From Pyxidicoccus trucidator (GTDB lineage Bacteria > Myxococcota > Myxococcia > Myxococcales > Myxococcaceae), in contig NZ_JAAIXZ010000006.1 of the NCBI RefSeq assembly GCF_010894435.1, positions 540,104-604,103 on the forward strand: 64,000 bases of DNA, read 5' to 3'. The position numbers and the translations under genes are program-made. This document shows, one piece after another, positions 52,752 through 62,013 of this stretch (its first letter is position 1; each line of letters begins with the position of its first letter). Under the pieces are notes generated by a model. That model saw nothing but the letters and a program-made list of their open reading frames with translations, was not told the origin of the DNA and made no database searches.

Positions 52752-55193
52752 TCAGAGCTCCATGTTGAGCTTGAAGAAGAAGGAGCGGCCCGGTCGCTGG
52801 GCGCCGAAGAAGTCGTAGGTCTTCGCGCCGGTGAGGTTCTGCGCCTCGAGGGTGCCGCTGAGCGCGGGGCGGACCGGCAGCGCGTAGCTGAGGGCGAGCG
52901 AGTGGGTGAGCTGCGCGGACACCTTCTGCTTGTCGTCGCGCAGCCCCTGGCTCTCCCAGCCGCGGAAGAAGCCGTGCACGTAGCGCGAGGTGGCGCTCAG
53001 CGTGGTCTCGTCCCCGGCGCGCAGGAGCGAGCGGTGCCGCAGCCGGGCGGTGAGGTTCGCGAAGAGCCAGGGCCGGTTGGGGATGCGGTCCCCCGAGTAG
53101 GCCCCGTAGGCGCCCTCGTCCGAGGCGTTACGGAAGTCCTGCCAGGTGGCGTTGGCGTCCACCGACAGCCACCCGTCGGGCGCCGTCCACCCCACCGCCG
53201 TCTCCACGCCGAGCGAGCGCGCCGCGAAGACGTTGCCGAAGGTGAACACGCTGTCGTTGCCCACGATGACGATGAGCTGGTCCGCGAGCCGGGCGAAGCC
53301 CCCCACACTGCCGCGGAAGCTCCCCAGGGCGGTGCTCAGGTCTCGCAGCTCCAGCTCCAGGTTCGCGTTGTGGCTCGTCTCCGGCTGGAGCCCCAGGTTG
53401 GCGAGGATGAGCACCCCGTCCCCGAAGAACTCGTCCGGCCCGGGAATCCGGGTGGCGTACTCATACGAGGCCTTGACCAGGAGCCCGTGCGGCAGCAGCA
53501 GCCGCGCGCTGTCGCCCACCCCCATGTGCTCGCTCGCCTGATCCCGCCGCCGCACCACGTCCCCCGCGAGCACCTCCTCGGACTCAGAGCGCAGCAGGTA
53601 GCCCTTCACGAAGGCGACGTTCTCCAGCCGGCCTTCCCACAGCCGCAGCTCGTGCTCCAGGCCGCCCACCAGCGTGAACAGGTCTCGCTGGGCGCTCAGC
53701 GGATCCCTCAGGCCCGTGCCCCGGAGGAGGCGGTCCTCGCCCTGGCGGCTCACGAAGGTGGGCGCCACCGAGAGGCGCAGGGCCTGGATGTCGGTCAGCG
53801 ACCAGGCCGCATGCAGCCTCGCGAGCGTGCTGTGCTGCTGGATGAGCCGGTCGGAGGGCGTGGCGCCCAGTTCGCCGGGCTGGAGCCGCTCACGTACCTG
53901 GTTGCCGTGCCAGTCATAGACGAATGGCGCCAGGTCGCTGAACCCGGTGTCCCGGCGCCCATAGCCCGCCGTTCCCTCCAGCCGCAGCTTCCCGGACAGG
54001 AGCCCCGCGGACGTCCAGCCCAGCAGCGCCCCATACGCCGCCTCCGTGGAGCGGGCCTCACCGTAGGGCACCGTCATCACCACGTTGTGCTGAAGCTCCT
54101 TCCGCGCGCGCGTGCCGAACAGGCGCAGCGAGAGGCGCTCGGCGAAGGGACGGTCCGCGACGCCCACCTCCACGCCCGCGCCGAGCGCGCCGTAGCCGTC
54201 GTGGAAGCGGGGCACCCGCGCGGGCGCGAGCCGTCCCTGGGCGTCGGGGACCTCCACGTCCACCCGGTAGTCGTTGCGAGCGAGGTCCCCGAAGGCGTGC
54301 CCCTTGATGAAGAGGCCCCCCTCGGCGAACCGGTGACGCCCGGCGAGCGCGCCACGCCAGGTGCCGAACGAGCCGGCCTGGAGCGAGGCGGAGCCGCCGC
54401 TCGGCTCGTCGCCGTCGGAGGAGACGAGGTTGACGGCGCCCCCGAGCGCGTCCGCGCCGAAGCGCACCGGCACCACGCCCCGGTACACCTCCACCCGCTT
54501 CAGCAGGTTGACCGGTACGTTGGCCACCTCCAGCCCGAAGCCGGCCAGCTCGAGCGGCACGCCGTCCAGGAAGAAGCGCACCTGCTCGCCGGAGAAGCCG
54601 TTGAGGGACAGGCGGCTCGAGGAGCCGAGCCCGCCGGTGCGCTGCACGCTCACGCCCGCGTTCCGGCTGAGCACCTCCCCCAGGTCCGCGGTCTGCTGAT
54701 GCGCCTGCTCCAGCTCCACCACGCGCACCGCCTCGGCGGACGCCTTGCGCTCCTCGGCTCGCGTCAGCCGCCGGCCGACCACGTCGATGGTGGCTTCCAT
54801 CCCCTCGGCCGCCACGAGCGTGGCGCGCAGCGACGTGCGCTGTCCGGACGCGACCTGGGCGCGGTAGCTCGCCGGCTCACACCCGGGGACATAGGCGTGC
54901 ACCTCGTACGTCCCGGGCGCGAGCCCCTCGACCACGAAACGCCCTGCCCTATCCAAGCCCACCTGCCGCAGCTGCCCACCCACGTCGAGCAGCAGCTCGG
55001 CTCCGGCCAGCCCACCGCCGGGACACGGCGTCACCTCGCCCTCGATGCCACCTGCCACGGTGGCCGTGGCGGGCGCGGGCGGCGGCGCGGCGGGCTGGGC
55101 CGCGGCGGCGTGGACCTGGAGGAGCAACAGCAGCGCTCCGACGGTGCTCCACTTCCGGCCGGCAAGCCGCCGCCTGCTGATTTCGATTTGCAT
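52752..55193 (-). CDS. TonB-dependent outer membrane receptor
   Basis: 813 residues from ATG 55193 (GTG at 55205 is an in-frame alternative). Signal RRRLAGRKWSTVGALLLLLQ to AAAAQ. A carboxypeptidase-regulatory-like domain (about 45-125, VGLDRAGRFVVEGLAPGTYEV) precedes the plug (about 150-270, LGEVLSRNAGVSVQRTGG, VPVRFGADALGGAVNLVS). The 22-strand barrel ends ...RSFFFKLNMEL. It imports a ferric chelate with energy from TonB. The Fur-like site over its start and the co-transcribed PepSY gene argue for a siderophore. It may take up the product of the 17-26 kb operon, but ligand choice cannot be read from sequence. Confidence 0.92.
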   Translation of the reverse strand: MQIEISRRRLAGRKWSTVGALLLLLQVHAAAAQPAAPPPAPATATVAGGIEGEVTPCPGGGLAGAELLLDVGGQLRQVGLDRAGRFVVEGLAPGTYEVHAYVPGCEPASYRAQVASGQRTSLRATLVAAEGMEATIDVVGRRLTRAEERKASAEAVRVVELEQAHQQTADLGEVLSRNAGVSVQRTGGLGSSSRLSLNGFSGEQVRFFLDGVPLELAGFGLEVANVPVNLLKRVEVYRGVVPVRFGADALGGAVNLVSSDGDEPSGGSASLQAGSFGTWRGALAGRHRFAEGGLFIKGHAFGDLARNDYRVDVEVPDAQGRLAPARVPRFHDGYGALGAGVEVGVADRPFAERLSLRLFGTRARKELQHNVVMTVPYGEARSTEAAYGALLGWTSAGLLSGKLRLEGTAGYGRRDTGFSDLAPFVYDWHGNQVRERLQPGELGATPSDRLIQQHSTLARLHAAWSLTDIQALRLSVAPTFVSRQGEDRLLRGTGLRDPLSAQRDLFTLVGGLEHELRLWEGRLENVAFVKGYLLRSESEEVLAGDVVRRRDQASEHMGVGDSARLLLPHGLLVKASYEYATRIPGPDEFFGDGVLILANLGLQPETSHNANLELELRDLSTALGSFRGSVGGFARLADQLIVIVGNDSVFTFGNVFAARSLGVETAVGWTAPDGWLSVDANATWQDFRNASDEGAYGAYSGDRIPNRPWLFANLTARLRHRSLLRAGDETTLSATSRYVHGFFRGWESQGLRDDKQKVSAQLTHSLALSYALPVRPALSGTLEAQNLTGAKTYDFFGAQRPGRSFFFKLNMEL

Positions 55194-55197
55194 TATC
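55179..55197 (-). promoter_or_regulatory. Fur-box-like site over the TonB receptor start codon
   Basis: Read on the minus strand, gataatgcaaatcgaaatc matches the 19-bp Fur consensus at 14 positions. The ATG at 55193 lies inside it. Fur bound there would block either a near-leaderless transcript or elongation from a promoter just upstream. Confidence 0.6.
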
Positions 55198-55413
55198 ACT
55201 GCCACGCACCGTGCGTCTAATCGACTGGACGGGCGGCGTCAATCCGCGCTGGTGGGTAGGGTGCTCGGTGGCGGACGGAGCCCGCCGGGGCTGGGGAACC
55301 CGGGCAGGCACCAGGAGTTGCGCGCGCCCGTGACTCGGCCAGGAAGCCCCGGCGCGGGCGGGCCGGGGGCCATCGGGCTCTTGCCGACGGAGACTGCTGT
55401 TACGTTGCCCCGG

Positions 55414-58400
55414 ATGTCCGCCGTATCGCGTGGTGTGCGCAGACTCCTCGGGAGCACCCTGCTCCTGCTCCTCATGACGGGCGCCTCGTCCGGTACGCAG
55501 CGGCTCGACTTCCGCGAGGTGGGCGTCTCGCGCTCGTTCGAGGCGGAGATCATCACCGAGGTGTTTCGGGACCGGGTGGGGCTGCTGTGGATTGGGACGC
55601 GGGAGGCGCTCTACCTCCATGACGGCCAGCGCTTCCGCAAGTTCCAGCACGAGGTGGGCCACCCCGAGTCCCTGACGAGCAGCGCCGTGCGGAGCGTCCA
55701 CGAGGACGCGCTGGGCCGCCTGTGGATTGGGACGAACACGGGCGGACTGAACCTGCTCGACCGGGCGCGCTGGACGTTCCAGCACTTCCGTCACGAGCCC
55801 TCGAACCCTTCGAGCATCGACGACGGTGGAGTCTTCGCGCTCGCCGACGAGGAGGCCGGCCGGCTGTGGGTGGGAACGGCCGCCGGGCTCAGCCTGTTGG
55901 ATCCGGCGACCGGGCGCGCCTCGCGGATACCGCTGCTGCCCGGAGGTGGGGACGAGTTCGTCATGACGATGCACCGGGAGCCCTCCGGAGAGCTCTGGGT
56001 CGGCACCGTCGGCCGGGGCCTGTTCCGGCGCCGCGCGGGAGGGCGCGAGTTCGAGCGCGTAGCCGACGAGGCGGGTGAGCGCGCGGCCATGGACATCTTC
56101 ACCCTCGCACCAGACGCGGATGAGGGGCTCTGGGTCGGCACGCGCAACGGCCTCTACCGATGGCGGCCCGGCGACGCGCACCTGCACCGCGTGGCCCTCT
56201 CGCCGCCGGAGCTCGCCGACGCGCTGGTCAACGTCACCGAGCTGGAGCCGGATGGACGCGGGACGCTCTGGATTGGCACCTATGGCCAGGGCCTGTACCG
56301 AATGGAAACGGCGACCGGAAGCATGGTCGCGGTGGAGATGCCGGTCCACGGAGCGGGTGGGCAGCACATCGACCAGGGCGCGCTGGCGTTGGACGCCCAG
56401 CAGGGCCTGTTCGTCGGCACCTTTGGCGCGGGGCTGTTCCGGGCCTCCCTCCATCCGCCGGTCCTCCAGCGCGTGGACACGGTGGGTCCAGAGGGCGCAC
56501 GCGCCCTCGCCCAGGGAGACATCTACGCGGTGGTGCCGGACGGCGATGGGCGCCTGCTCCTGGGCCACTACGGTGACGGGGTGGCGACCCTGACGGTGGC
56601 CACGGGGGCGGTGGAGCCCCTGGTCATCCCCGCCCCCGCGGGCGAACAGGTGCACGGCGTCCTCTCCCTGCTCCGCACCCGCGAGGGCCCCATCTGGGCC
56701 GGCATCTCCGAGGGCGTCTGGCGCTTCAACCGGGCCACCGGCGACTTCCGCTTCTACCGCCGGGGACTGGGCGAGGGAGGAGGACAGGCGCCGGGCTTCG
56801 TCTACTCGCTGCTCCAGGACTCGCGGGGCCGCGTGTGGCTGGGCGCCGGAGGAGGCGGCCTCTACCGCCACCGCCCCGAGACGGATGACTTCGTCGTCTT
56901 CCGGCACTCCGCCACGGACCCGCGCTCCATCCCCGACGACTTCATCACAGCGCTGATGGAGGACCGCCGGGGGCGCCTCTGGATGGGCACCCGGTCGGGC
57001 GGAGCCGGCCTCTGCACGGCGGAGGGAGAGTCGCTCGACTGCACGCGCCTGTCTCCGGGAGGCTCCCCGGGGCTCAGCCACCACCATGTCAGCGCGCTGC
57101 TGGAGGACCCCTCCGGCGCGGTGTGGATTGGCACCATGGGTGGAGGACTCCAGCGTGTCGTGCCGGACGCATCGGGGAGCATCTCCACCGTCGCGCGGTG
57201 GACCCGGAGCGAGGGCCTCATCGACGACCATGTGGTGGCGCTCGCGTTCACTCCAGATGGAGCGCTCTGGGTGTCCACGCGCGCGGGCCTCTCGCGCTTC
57301 GACGCGACGTCGGGGCACTTCGAAAGCTACGCCGCCTCCGACGGGCTGCCGACGGCGGTCTTCAACCCCAAGGCCGTCGCGCTCGAGGGAGGGCGGCTCT
57401 ACTGGGGCACCGTGAAGGGCGTCGTCGCGCTGGACCCTTCTGTCCGTCCGGAGCGCGGCCCCACGCCTCCCATCGTCATCACCGGCATCGAGGGGACAGG
57501 CGCGAGAGCCGAGCAGCCCGTGTGGGAGCTGACGTCCCTGGAGGTCCCCTGGGCGCAGCCCTTGTCGCTGGAGTTCGCCGTCCTCGACTTCAGCCGGGGC
57601 GACGCGGAGTACGCGTACCGGCTCACCGCCGACGGGCCCTGGCTGACGCTCGGAATGCGCAGCCAGCTCACCTTCCACGCGCTGCCGCCCGGCGACTACG
57701 CGCTGAGCATCCGCGGACGGGCCCCGGGGCGGGACTGGAGCGAGACGCGCCCGCTCGCCCTGCGAGTCACCCCACCCTTCTGGCGGCGCGGCGAGGTCCG
57801 CTTCGGTGCGCTGGTGCTGGTCATGCTCGCGGTCGTCACGGGGCTGGGCTGGCGGACGCGAGCCCTGCAGCGGCGCAACAAGGCGCTCCGCGCGCTCCAG
57901 GCCGAGCGCGAGCAGGCGCTGGAGGAGGCCCGCGCCAGCCGTGACGGACTGGGAGAGGCCTTCGCCCACCTGCGCCGCCTGACGATGCGGCTGGAGGCGG
58001 CGAAGGAGGAGGAGCGCAAGCACCTTGCCCGCGAGCTGCACGACGAGTTCGGCCAGGCGCTCACGGCCGTGAAGATCAACCTGGGCCTCGTCGCCACTGG
58101 GAAGCGCACCGCCGGCACGGGGCTGGACCGCCTCGCGGAGACGATTGGGATGGTGGACCAGCTCATCGGCCAGGTGCGAGCACTCTCCATCGACCTGCGC
58201 CCGCCGGTGCTCGACGAGATGGGGCTCGTGCCCGCCCTGGAGGGCTACCTCCGGGGCGTGGGGCAGCGCGGAGGCGTGGCGCTCGGCTTCGACGTGGGCG
58301 CGGACCTGCCGGTGCTCGGAGCCGGGCGGGAAATCGTCCTGTTCCGCGTCATCCAGGAAGCGGTCACCAATGCCCTGCGCCACGCGGACGCGCGGCGAAT

Positions 58401-58653
58401 CGACGTCCGGCTGGAGCCCGTCGGAGCGGCCGTCCGGCTGGAGGTGCGCGATGACGGGAGGGGCTTCGCGTCCGAGGCGTCCCTCTCCGGCGGCGCCTCG
58501 CGGACGTTCGGGCTGTTCGGCATGCAGGAGCGGGTGAGGGACCTGGGCGGCCGCTTCGAGGTGACTTCGCGTCCCGGCGAGGGGACGTGCGTCGTGGCCG
58601 AGGTACCACTCGCCAACGAGGAGGAGCACCGTGCGCGTACTGCTGGCGGATGA
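55414..58653 (+). CDS. Hybrid propeller histidine kinase (Reg_prop, Y_Y_Y, HisKA_3)
   Basis: 1079 residues from ATG 55414 (signal RRLLGSTLLLLLMTGASSG). Two seven-bladed propellers of two-component-regulator-propeller repeats (GLLWIGTREALYLHDGQ, GRLWIGTNTGGLNLLD, GRLWVGTAAGLSLLD, GTLWIGTYGQGLYRM and more), a Y_Y_Y domain (AYRLTADGPWLTLG), one membrane helix (about 795-815), and a HisKA_3 dimerisation domain with ARELHDEFGQALTAVK (His about 875). The HATPase has EVRDDGRGF and GLFGMQERV. It senses an extracellular ligand through the propeller. It overlaps its regulator by 23 bp and is divergent from the receptor operon. Confidence 0.92.
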   Translation: MSAVSRGVRRLLGSTLLLLLMTGASSGTQRLDFREVGVSRSFEAEIITEVFRDRVGLLWIGTREALYLHDGQRFRKFQHEVGHPESLTSSAVRSVHEDALGRLWIGTNTGGLNLLDRARWTFQHFRHEPSNPSSIDDGGVFALADEEAGRLWVGTAAGLSLLDPATGRASRIPLLPGGGDEFVMTMHREPSGELWVGTVGRGLFRRRAGGREFERVADEAGERAAMDIFTLAPDADEGLWVGTRNGLYRWRPGDAHLHRVALSPPELADALVNVTELEPDGRGTLWIGTYGQGLYRMETATGSMVAVEMPVHGAGGQHIDQGALALDAQQGLFVGTFGAGLFRASLHPPVLQRVDTVGPEGARALAQGDIYAVVPDGDGRLLLGHYGDGVATLTVATGAVEPLVIPAPAGEQVHGVLSLLRTREGPIWAGISEGVWRFNRATGDFRFYRRGLGEGGGQAPGFVYSLLQDSRGRVWLGAGGGGLYRHRPETDDFVVFRHSATDPRSIPDDFITALMEDRRGRLWMGTRSGGAGLCTAEGESLDCTRLSPGGSPGLSHHHVSALLEDPSGAVWIGTMGGGLQRVVPDASGSISTVARWTRSEGLIDDHVVALAFTPDGALWVSTRAGLSRFDATSGHFESYAASDGLPTAVFNPKAVALEGGRLYWGTVKGVVALDPSVRPERGPTPPIVITGIEGTGARAEQPVWELTSLEVPWAQPLSLEFAVLDFSRGDAEYAYRLTADGPWLTLGMRSQLTFHALPPGDYALSIRGRAPGRDWSETRPLALRVTPPFWRRGEVRFGALVLVMLAVVTGLGWRTRALQRRNKALRALQAEREQALEEARASRDGLGEAFAHLRRLTMRLEAAKEEERKHLARELHDEFGQALTAVKINLGLVATGKRTAGTGLDRLAETIGMVDQLIGQVRALSIDLRPPVLDEMGLVPALEGYLRGVGQRGGVALGFDVGADLPVLGAGREIVLFRVIQEAVTNALRHADARRIDVRLEPVGAAVRLEVRDDGRGFASEASLSGGASRTFGLFGMQERVRDLGGRFEVTSRPGEGTCVVAEVPLANEEEHRARTAGG

Positions 58654-59287
58654 CCACAAGCTGGTGCGGGCGGGCCTTCGGGCCCTGCTGGAGTCCCTTC
58701 CGGACGTCACCGTGCTGGCGGAGAGCGGGGACGGGCAGGAGGTGATGGAACTGGCCGAGCGCCTGCGACCGGACGTGCTGCTGCTGGACATCTCCCTGCC
58801 GGGGCTCAACGGCATCGAGGTGGCGCGGAGGCTCGCGAGGCAGTGTCCCGCCACGCGGGTGCTCATCCTCTCCATGCACACCGCCACGGAGTACGTCGCC
58901 CAGGCGCTCCGCGCGGGCGTGGCCGGCTACCTCGTGAAGGACTCCGCGGTGGACGAGCTGAAGATGGCGCTGGACTCGGTGCACCAGGGGCGCACGTACC
59001 TCAGCCCCACCATCTCCGGGGCGGTGGTGGCGGGCTTCCTGCGCACCAACGAGAGCGAGGCCCCCGTCCCGGGCTCGCTGGCGCTGCTCACACCCCGCCA
59101 GCGCGAAATCCTCCAGCTCATCGCGGAGGGACATGGGACGCGCGGCATCGCCACCAGGCTGGGCGTGAGCGTCAAGACGGTGGAGACCCACCGCGCCCAG
59201 CTCATGGAGCGCCTGGGCATCTACGACGTGCCCGCGCTCGTCCGCCTGGCCATGCGCCACGGCCTGGTACCCGCCGAGTCCACCTGA
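58631..59287 (+). CDS. NarL/LuxR-type response regulator
   Basis: 218 residues from GTG 58631, overlapping the kinase. Receiver with DD at 7-8, phospho-Asp D53 (VLLLDISLPG), Thr/Ser in LSMHT and Lys in YLVKDS. The LuxR-type HTH is at about 152-215 (LTPRQREILQLIAEGHGTRG, VSVKTVETHRAQLMERL). Cognate partner of the HisKA_3 kinase. Possible targets are the adjacent receptor operon or its own operon. Confidence 0.95.
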   Translation: MRVLLADDHKLVRAGLRALLESLPDVTVLAESGDGQEVMELAERLRPDVLLLDISLPGLNGIEVARRLARQCPATRVLILSMHTATEYVAQALRAGVAGYLVKDSAVDELKMALDSVHQGRTYLSPTISGAVVAGFLRTNESEAPVPGSLALLTPRQREILQLIAEGHGTRGIATRLGVSVKTVETHRAQLMERLGIYDVPALVRLAMRHGLVPAEST

Positions 59288-59335
59288 GCGCCCTTCCACC
59301 CCTAGAGATAGAGCGCCGAACAGGTTCGTGGAACC

Positions 59336-59590
59336 TCAGGCCGCAAGCCGCCGCTTCTCGTCGATGCGGAGGTGGAGGGTCTCCAGGTTTTGGAGCGCGC
59401 AGAGCCGGCGAAGGTCGAAGGTGTTCTTCCGGGTGCCGCGGTAGCGGGCCCGCGCGCCCTGGCGCTGACTGAGGTGGGCGAGCTGGTGCTCGACGGGCAC
59501 CCTCTCGCGCAGCTTCGCCCGCCCCGAGCGGGTGCCTTGCAGCCGACGCAGCCGCGTCTGGAGGCCCTCATCATGGCCCTGGCCCAGGGC
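59336..59590 (-). mobile_element. IS1182-type transposase C-terminal remnant
   Basis: Minus strand frame reads LRRLQGTRSGRAKLRERVPV, EHQLAHLSQRQGARARYRGT, RKNTFDLRRLCALQNLE and stops at 59336. The RxRVxVEHxLAHxxxxQGxRARYxGxRKNxFDLRR pattern is the end of DDE transposases of the IS1182/IS5-like group. The catalytic core is gone. Confidence 0.7.
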
Positions 59591-60041
59591 GCCGTGTTGG
59601 ACGAGATGATGGACGCCTTCAAGGACATGGACGCTCCCCAGGCCATGATGTCGGCGGTTCTATGGACGTAGACCAAGGGCGTGGCCGCCGTGATGCCCCC
59701 TCGCTCTCATTGCCTCCCATGGGCCGCAACGCGGCGCGCGCGTTCGCCATGTTGGCCATGGCAGCCAGCGGTACGGGCAGCGGCGCCTCCACCAAGGCGT
59801 GTCCCACGGACTACAGGGCCTGGGGCTCGTTCAGTGGCTTCACACGAGCAAGGGCAGGCAATCCGCCGCCCGCGCTCGGCCGAGTCCTGTGGTCGCTTGT
59901 AATACTCCATGGGTTTATGAATAGTAGACCTTTGACCGCGAGAGCTACCGGCCCCCGTCTCCCGAAGCCGAGGCCCCACCAGGGAGCGGGAAGGCCCGAG
60001 CCAGCGCCCGCCGCGAGGCCCATCCCACCTGGAGGCCGCAC
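59591..60041. other. Intergenic debris before the kinase gene
   Basis: A plus-strand frame from about 59719 (GRNAARAFAMLAMAASGTGS) has an alanine-rich helix followed by no coherent domain; it may be the relic of a secreted or toxin-like protein but is not callable. The kinase promoter must lie in 59890-60030, where an AT-richer patch (GTAATACTCCATGGGTTTAT) is seen. Confidence 0.3.
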
Positions 60042-61211
60042 ATGACCGATGACAGCACGCCGACCGACGAAACGCAGATCGAGGACCCGACGCCAGAGAA
60101 CACCTCCGACCTGGAGAGCGCCCGCCCCCGGCTCGGGTTCACCATCGAGACCACCACGTACGAGGCCATCCGCACGCTGGAGCGGCGGGGTAACGGCGAG
60201 GTGGTGCTCCTGGCAGAGCGTCACCTCCCCCATGGACTCGCTGGACTTGTCACCATCAAGCGCCTGCGCAATCCCGTCACTTTCGAGCGCTGCCAGCGGC
60301 TGATCGAGGAAGTCCAGCTCGCCTTCCGCCTCCATCACCCGGCCATCGCCCAGGTCCATCACCTGAAAATCCACGCCGACCGGCCGCACGTCATCGCGGA
60401 GTACGTGGACGGCCCCACGCTGGACACCATCATCAGCCTCGCCACCATGCGCGAAAAGCCGCTCTCCGTGCCCTTCGCCCTCTACATCGCCGCCGAGGTG
60501 GCCGATGCCCTCCACCACGCGCACACGCTGAGAGATTCGGAGAACCGGCCGCTGGGCATCATCCACCGCGACGTGGCGCCCCGGAACATCCGCGTGGCCC
60601 GGAGCGGCGAGGTGAAGGTGACGGACTTCGGCGCCACCTACTCGCTCATGGTGGGCCGGGAGGAGACGCCGGGCCTCCTGCTCAAGGGCGACGTGGCGTA
60701 CGCCTCGCCCGAGTACCTGAACCGCAAGCCCATGGATGGCCGGTCCGATAGCTTTTCGCTGGGCCTCGTCCTCATGGAGATGCTGACGTGCAAGCACCTC
60801 TTCGACGTGGAGGAGGACGAGAAGGCTCCCATTGCCACTCTGGACGTGAAGACAGAGGAAGCGCCCTCGGTGCCCCTCACGCAGATGATCGCGCTCGTCA
60901 ACCGCTACCGCCCCGAGGACGTGGAGAACGCGATGGCGGGCCTGCCGGACGCGCTCAAGGCCATCGTCCACAAGGCCCTCCAGCGCAAGTCCTCCGAGCG
61001 CTACGCCACGGCGTCCGAGCTGCGCGATGCGCTGCGGGCGGCGCTCGCGGCGGAGTCACAGCCCTTCGGCCGGAAAGAGGCGAGCGAGGAGCTGGCGCGG
61101 ATGCTGTCGGAGGCGTCCGTTCTGCGAGACCGGGTGGAGCTGGACGAAGAAGGCATCTTCCCCGAGGGCCTGGACGCCGACGAGGCGACGCCCGCACCGA
61201 ACGAAGAGTGA
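60042..61211 (+). CDS. Ser/Thr protein kinase, soluble
   Basis: 389 residues; GGAGG six bases before the ATG. The kinase domain is at about 35-330: degenerate glycine loop ERRGNGEVVLLAER, lysine in LVTIKRL, catalytic loop IIHRDVAPRNI (about 173), VTDFGATYS, APE-like YASPEYL and the PSERYATASEL end. Catalytic residues look intact, only the glycine loop is atypical. The acidic C-terminal tail (LDEEGIFPEGLDADEA) and Thr/Glu-rich N-terminus may be autophosphorylation regions. No transmembrane segment. Convergent with the XRE regulator genes across a strong hairpin. Confidence 0.92.
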   Translation: MTDDSTPTDETQIEDPTPENTSDLESARPRLGFTIETTTYEAIRTLERRGNGEVVLLAERHLPHGLAGLVTIKRLRNPVTFERCQRLIEEVQLAFRLHHPAIAQVHHLKIHADRPHVIAEYVDGPTLDTIISLATMREKPLSVPFALYIAAEVADALHHAHTLRDSENRPLGIIHRDVAPRNIRVARSGEVKVTDFGATYSLMVGREETPGLLLKGDVAYASPEYLNRKPMDGRSDSFSLGLVLMEMLTCKHLFDVEEDEKAPIATLDVKTEEAPSVPLTQMIALVNRYRPEDVENAMAGLPDALKAIVHKALQRKSSERYATASELRDALRAALAAESQPFGRKEASEELARMLSEASVLRDRVELDEEGIFPEGLDADEATPAPNEE

Positions 61212-61241
61212 GAACGGGCGGCCGAGCATTCCTGGAAGCAA

Positions 61242-61264
61242 GCGGGCCCCAGGTGGGGGCCCGC
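61242..61264. terminator. Bidirectional terminator between kinase and XRE gene
   Basis: GCGGGCCCC (61242-61250) and GGGGCCCGC (61256-61264) pair around AGGTG between two convergent stops; a short T-run (GTTTC) follows on the plus strand. Confidence 0.65.
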
Positions 61265-61270
61265 GTCGTT

Positions 61271-61630
61271 TCAGCGCAACAACACCTGGGCCACCTTCAC
61301 GAGGGCATCGAGCTGGTCCTCGTCCATCTTGCGCGCAAGGCCCGTGAGCTGGCGCAGCTTGGGCGCCCCGCCCTGCCCTCGCTCCCCCTTGCCCGATTTC
61401 GTCCCCTCCTCCACATCCGCGATTCCCAGCAACTCGTCCGAGGAGATTCTAAGCACTGAGCACATCCGCAGCAGCGTCTGGACGCTGGGCAGCATCTTCC
61501 CGCGCTCCAAGCGGCTGTAGACCATGTGCGCGAGGCCCAGTTTCTCGGCCACCTCCGCCTGCGTGAGCCCGAGCTGCGTCCGGGCCTCACGGGCGGCACT
61601 TCCAATACGGGTCGCCAGTTCTTCGTTCAT
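61271..61630 (-). CDS. XRE-family helix-turn-helix regulator 1
   Basis: 119 residues from the ATG MNEELATRIGS; longer upstream frames have no domain. HTH_3 at about 8-68: REARTQLGLTQAEVAEKLG and HMVYSRLERGKMLPSVQTL. The C-terminal part is a short helical tail (QLTGLARKMDEDQLDALVKVA) used by such proteins to dimerise. Small DNA-binding repressor type. It follows a second similar gene (61762-62013) on the same strand, and the two lie between two kinase genes. Confidence 0.85.
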   Translation of the reverse strand: MNEELATRIGSAAREARTQLGLTQAEVAEKLGLAHMVYSRLERGKMLPSVQTLLRMCSVLRISSDELLGIADVEEGTKSGKGERGQGGAPKLRQLTGLARKMDEDQLDALVKVAQVLLR

Positions 61631-61761
61631 GCGTCGGGTACCAGGAACACCGAGAACCAGGTCTGGCGCGGGCAGGAGGGCCCGAGCCTCGGGGACGCAC
61701 CTTCCTGCCGCATCTCGGCGGCCGTGTCGATGCACGATCAGGGCCCCGTCACGCGGCGCCC

Positions 61762-62013
61762 CTATTGGCCAGACCCATCGGGGGCGGGAACCTCCAGGGC
61801 CTTGCCGCCCAGGATGAGGTCCACGGGGACACGGAGGACACCGCACAGGCCCACCAGCGTGGGGAGGCTGGGCAGCAACCTGCCGCGCTCCAGGCGGCTG
61901 AACACCAGTGTCGGCACGTGGATGGCCTCGGCCACCTGTGCCTGCGAGAGGCCCACCCGATGCCGGGCGGCGCGGACATTGGTTCCGATCTGCTGGGAGA
62001 GCTTCGCGTACAT
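61762..62013 (-). CDS. XRE-family helix-turn-helix regulator 2
   Basis: 83 residues from ATG 62013 (MYAKLSQQIGTN); an upstream in-frame ATG at 62082 would add 23 residues without homology. HTH with RAARHRVGLSQAQVAEAIHV and TLVFSRLERGRLLPSLPTL, clearly related to regulator 1 (LERGxxLPSxxTL shared). No C-terminal domain beyond LILGGKALEVPAP. Regulators 1 and 2 are probably a duplicated pair. Confidence 0.8.
   Translation of the reverse strand: MYAKLSQQIGTNVRAARHRVGLSQAQVAEAIHVPTLVFSRLERGRLLPSLPTLVGLCGVLRVPVDLILGGKALEVPAPDGSGQ

Noticed and set aside
59662..60045. Plus-strand frame with alanine-rich start (GRNAARAFAMLAMAASG), considered as a polymorphic-toxin or lipoprotein relic
   Set aside because: Too short, no ribosome site and incoherent after 45 residues; the resemblance rests on low-complexity alanine sequence.
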